Assembly (NCBI GenBank): GCA_022706865.1
Contig: JAKJBT010000040.1
Coordinates: 1 to 15,164 of the forward strand
From: Bacillota bacterium
GTDB taxonomy: Bacteria > Bacillota_A > Clostridia > Lutisporales > Lutisporaceae
Length of the DNA stretch: 15,164 bases
Direction: 5' to 3'
Position numbers and translations under genes: made by a program. The stretch's first letter is position 1. Every line of letters begins with the position of its first letter. The notes below the pieces were generated by a model. The model worked only from the letters and a program-made list of their open reading frames with translations. It was not told the origin of the DNA and searched no databases. This document shows, piece by piece, positions 14,728 through 15,164 of this stretch.

Positions 14728-15140
14728 GAGTGTTTATACTCTTCAATACCAAGAACATCCTTCAAAGATTTTTGAAGTAACTGAGAAAAATTTATACCTC
14801 TTTTTTCAGCAAGTTTCTCAAGCCAATAGGGTAAAGTCACGTTTTTTCTGACATATTCATTCTCTATTGCTTCCCTATAGAGGGGCATGTGTACCTCAAC
14901 CAGAACAATTGCTTGATTCGGCTTCAATTTAATCTTATTTATAGCTGTAGGCTCGGGTATTAAGTCATTATCTTCTTCCATTCCATATAAATGGAGTGCC
15001 AAGGCTTCCTTAGCATTGTGTATTGCTTCATCAACATTAGATGCACAGGGCAAACAACCAGGCAAATCTGGAAATATAATGGAAATTCCGTCTTCCGCAT
15101 AGTTGAATACTGCGGGATAAATATAATGATCTTTTTTCAT
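14724..15140 (-). CDS. hicB: HicB-family antitoxin
   Basis: A 138-residue HicB antitoxin. Residues 1-65 form the partial RNase H-like domain (AEDGISIIFPDLPGCLPCAS, VDEAIHNAKEALALHLYGME) that normally masks HicA. Residues about 96-131 form a ribbon-helix-helix (YVRKNVTLPYWLEKLAEKRG, LLQKSLKDVLGI) for operator binding. The start ATG at 15138-15140 (minus) has AAGGAG at 15150-15155, 9 bases upstream. No hicA lies within the window on this strand; it may lie just beyond the right edge upstream of hicB, or be absent. The C-terminus matches the relics at 11229-11421. Confidence 0.88.
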   Translation of the reverse strand: MKKDHYIYPAVFNYAEDGISIIFPDLPGCLPCASNVDEAIHNAKEALALHLYGMEEDNDLIPEPTAINKIKLKPNQAIVLVEVHMPLYREAIENEYVRKNVTLPYWLEKLAEKRGINFSQLLQKSLKDVLGIEEYKHS

Positions 15141-15164
15141 AAGAAATATCTCCTTATAATTATT

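Noticed and set aside
10232..15164. CRISPR array, tRNA gene, integrase or transposase in the accessory segment
   Set aside because: I looked for regularly spaced repeats, tRNA-like cloverleafs and recombinase motifs on both strands and saw none.

Overview
The window looks like a chromosomal segment from an anaerobic, spore-forming Firmicute of class Clostridia. It opens with spoVS. It then carries the conserved block smc - ftsY - ylxM - ffh - rpsP - khpA - rimM - trmD - rplS - rbgA in the usual low-GC Gram-positive order. Strong AGGAGG-type ribosome binding sites, several TTG starts (smc, ffh, khpA) and the protein sequences suggest a relative of Ruminiclostridium/Acetivibrio. That placement is inferred from family resemblance, not from a search.

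Region 1 (1-10231) is housekeeping, all on the + strand. spoVS ends at a clear intrinsic terminator. smc (chromosome condensation) and ftsY (SRP receptor) form a tight pair ending at an 18-bp perfect terminator hairpin. ylxM and ffh (SRP GTPase) follow. A good promoter lies with its -10 inside the 5' arm of the ftsY terminator, so transcripts made from it would lack most of that hairpin. rpsP, khpA, rimM and trmD form a ribosome and tRNA maturation group. rplS has its own promoter and a leader of about 100 nt, and ends at a terminator. rbgA (50S assembly GTPase) closes the block. The block links chromosome organisation, co-translational protein targeting and ribosome biogenesis.

Region 2 (10232-15164) is an AT-richer accessory segment lying where many relatives have rnhB after rbgA. 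It holds a GIY-YIG nuclease-domain protein and a 610-bp gap with two decayed hicB antitoxin fragments and hairpins. Next come a TIR-domain protein fused to a beta-sandwich domain, a toxin-antitoxin pair (Phd-like antitoxin with a HicA-like partner) behind a palindromic operator and strong promoter, a DUF1835/DUF3658 protein, and an intact hicB antitoxin on the - strand at the right edge.

The most interesting candidate is the TIR protein with its C-terminal jelly-roll-like domain, next to a GIY-YIG nuclease and among toxin-antitoxin genes and hicB relics. This resembles a small defence island. An immune role is inference only. No tRNA, rRNA, CRISPR array or intact insertion sequence was seen.
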